Assembly: GCA_001708385.1 (NCBI GenBank)
Contig: CP012388.1
Location: 558,001-622,000, forward strand
DNA length: 64,000 nucleotides
Reading direction: 5' to 3'
Origin: Flavobacterium psychrophilum
Lineage (GTDB): Bacteria > Bacteroidota > Bacteroidia > Flavobacteriales > Flavobacteriaceae
Shown: positions 63,813-64,000 of the stretch, piece by piece
Position numbering within the stretch: the first letter of the stretch is position 1
Layout of the letters: every line of letters begins with the position of its first letter
Notes under the pieces: generated by a model
What the model was told of the DNA's origin: nothing
Database searches by the model: none
The model's input: the letters and a program-made list of their open reading frames with translations, nothing else
Translations under genes and position numbers: made by a program

Positions 63813-63863
63813 TGCACACCGTTTGCAAGACCTCTTTTTCACAATGCACACCATTTGCACACC
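63813..63863. promoter_or_regulatory. Repeated TGCACACC operator-like sites
   Basis: TGCACACCGTTTGCA at 63813-63827 and TGCACACCATTTGCA at 63845-63859, 32 bp apart (about three helical turns), with a third TGCACACC at 63856-63863 overlapping the second. Each unit has TGCA at both ends (TGCA-N7-TGCA). They lie between the divergent regulator and the right-edge gene. Confidence 0.5.
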
Positions 63864-63895
63864 CTGTATTAAGGTATAAACATAACTACTGCCTG

Positions 63896-63903
63896 TAATT
63901 TTG
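63896..63903 (+). promoter_or_regulatory. Candidate -7 promoter element
   Basis: TAATTTTG matches TAnnTTTG exactly, 50 bp before the first possible start codon of the right-edge gene. No clear TTG is seen at the usual distance upstream. Confidence 0.4.
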
Positions 63904-63953
63904 TGTTACCTCAAAGCATGTTTGCTTTCAAAAAAAAATTACACTAAATAAAA

Positions 63954-64000
63954 ATGTTTATGAAACAAAGAAACTTTATGCTCTGTTTAATTTTACTATT
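63954..64000 (+). CDS. Start of an exported protein, cut by the window edge
   Basis: In-frame ATGs at 63954 and 63960 open a frame reading MFMKQRNFMLCLILL to the edge, a basic N-terminus followed by a hydrophobic core, as in a signal peptide. The preceding promoter-like TAATTTTG and repeats support a real gene. What follows, possibly an outer-membrane or secreted protein, cannot be seen. Confidence 0.55.
   Translation, partial: MFMKQRNFMLCLILL

Overview
The window looks like the chromosome of a Flavobacterium-type member of the Bacteroidota. The DNA is AT-rich and genes lack Shine-Dalgarno sites. It encodes a one-piece hybrid two-component system, TPR/LuxR membrane regulators, PorP/SprF and a type B sorting domain of the type IX secretion system (T9SS), surface lipoproteins with acidic residues after the lipidated Cys, and a BtuB/BtuG-like vitamin B12 uptake operon. 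Several candidate promoters fit the flavobacterial TTG / TAnnTTTG pattern. No rRNA, intact tRNA or CRISPR array was seen.

Layout. 1-4031 (minus): large hybrid sensor/regulator running off the left edge. 4215-4810: decayed IS6-type transposase. 4916-9349: an orphan small gene, a TPR/LuxR membrane regulator and a LuxR-like regulator, separated by long AT-rich gaps. 9482-23489: a surface/secretion block on the plus strand. It holds a 726-residue fibre-like protein with 201-bp tandem repeats, a T9SS type B substrate, a PorP/SprF protein, a PorE-like OmpA protein, and three related exported proteins built from about 100-residue modules carrying a Cys near each end. A thioredoxin-like protein (CPMC) sits between the first and second of these. 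23805-25887: small orphan genes, including a split membrane protein and a truncated OLD-like ATPase without a P-loop, plus a candidate small RNA. 26453-29009: a TetR / saccharopine-dehydrogenase-like / SnoaL-like module flanked by about 124-bp direct repeats.

29296-32163: lipoprotein GH31 glycosidase with a PA14 insert. 33038-36467: overlapping operon of glycosyltransferase, UDP-galactopyranose mutase and a GH1-like hydrolase. 36581-53395: a stress-type region with a YciE/F ferritin-like protein, TauE/SafE exporter, flavoprotein, beta-barrel, helicase, DUF2252, ankyrin protein, class II UvrA, zinc alcohol dehydrogenase, SDR and large catalase. 53492-61843 (minus): cobalamin-riboswitch-controlled operon of BtuB-type receptor, BtuG-like propeller lipoprotein, three paralogous lipoproteins and a DUF4465 lipoprotein. 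61999-63735: a second TPR/LuxR regulator, divergent from a gene that starts at the right edge.

The two most system-like units are the B12 operon, with its tandem family of three uncharacterised surface lipoproteins, and the 9.4-23.5 kb block, where secretion components, modular Cys-paired exported proteins and a thiol-disulfide protein are co-directional. The direct-repeat-bounded module at 26.4-29.0 kb is the clearest sign of a small transferable cassette.
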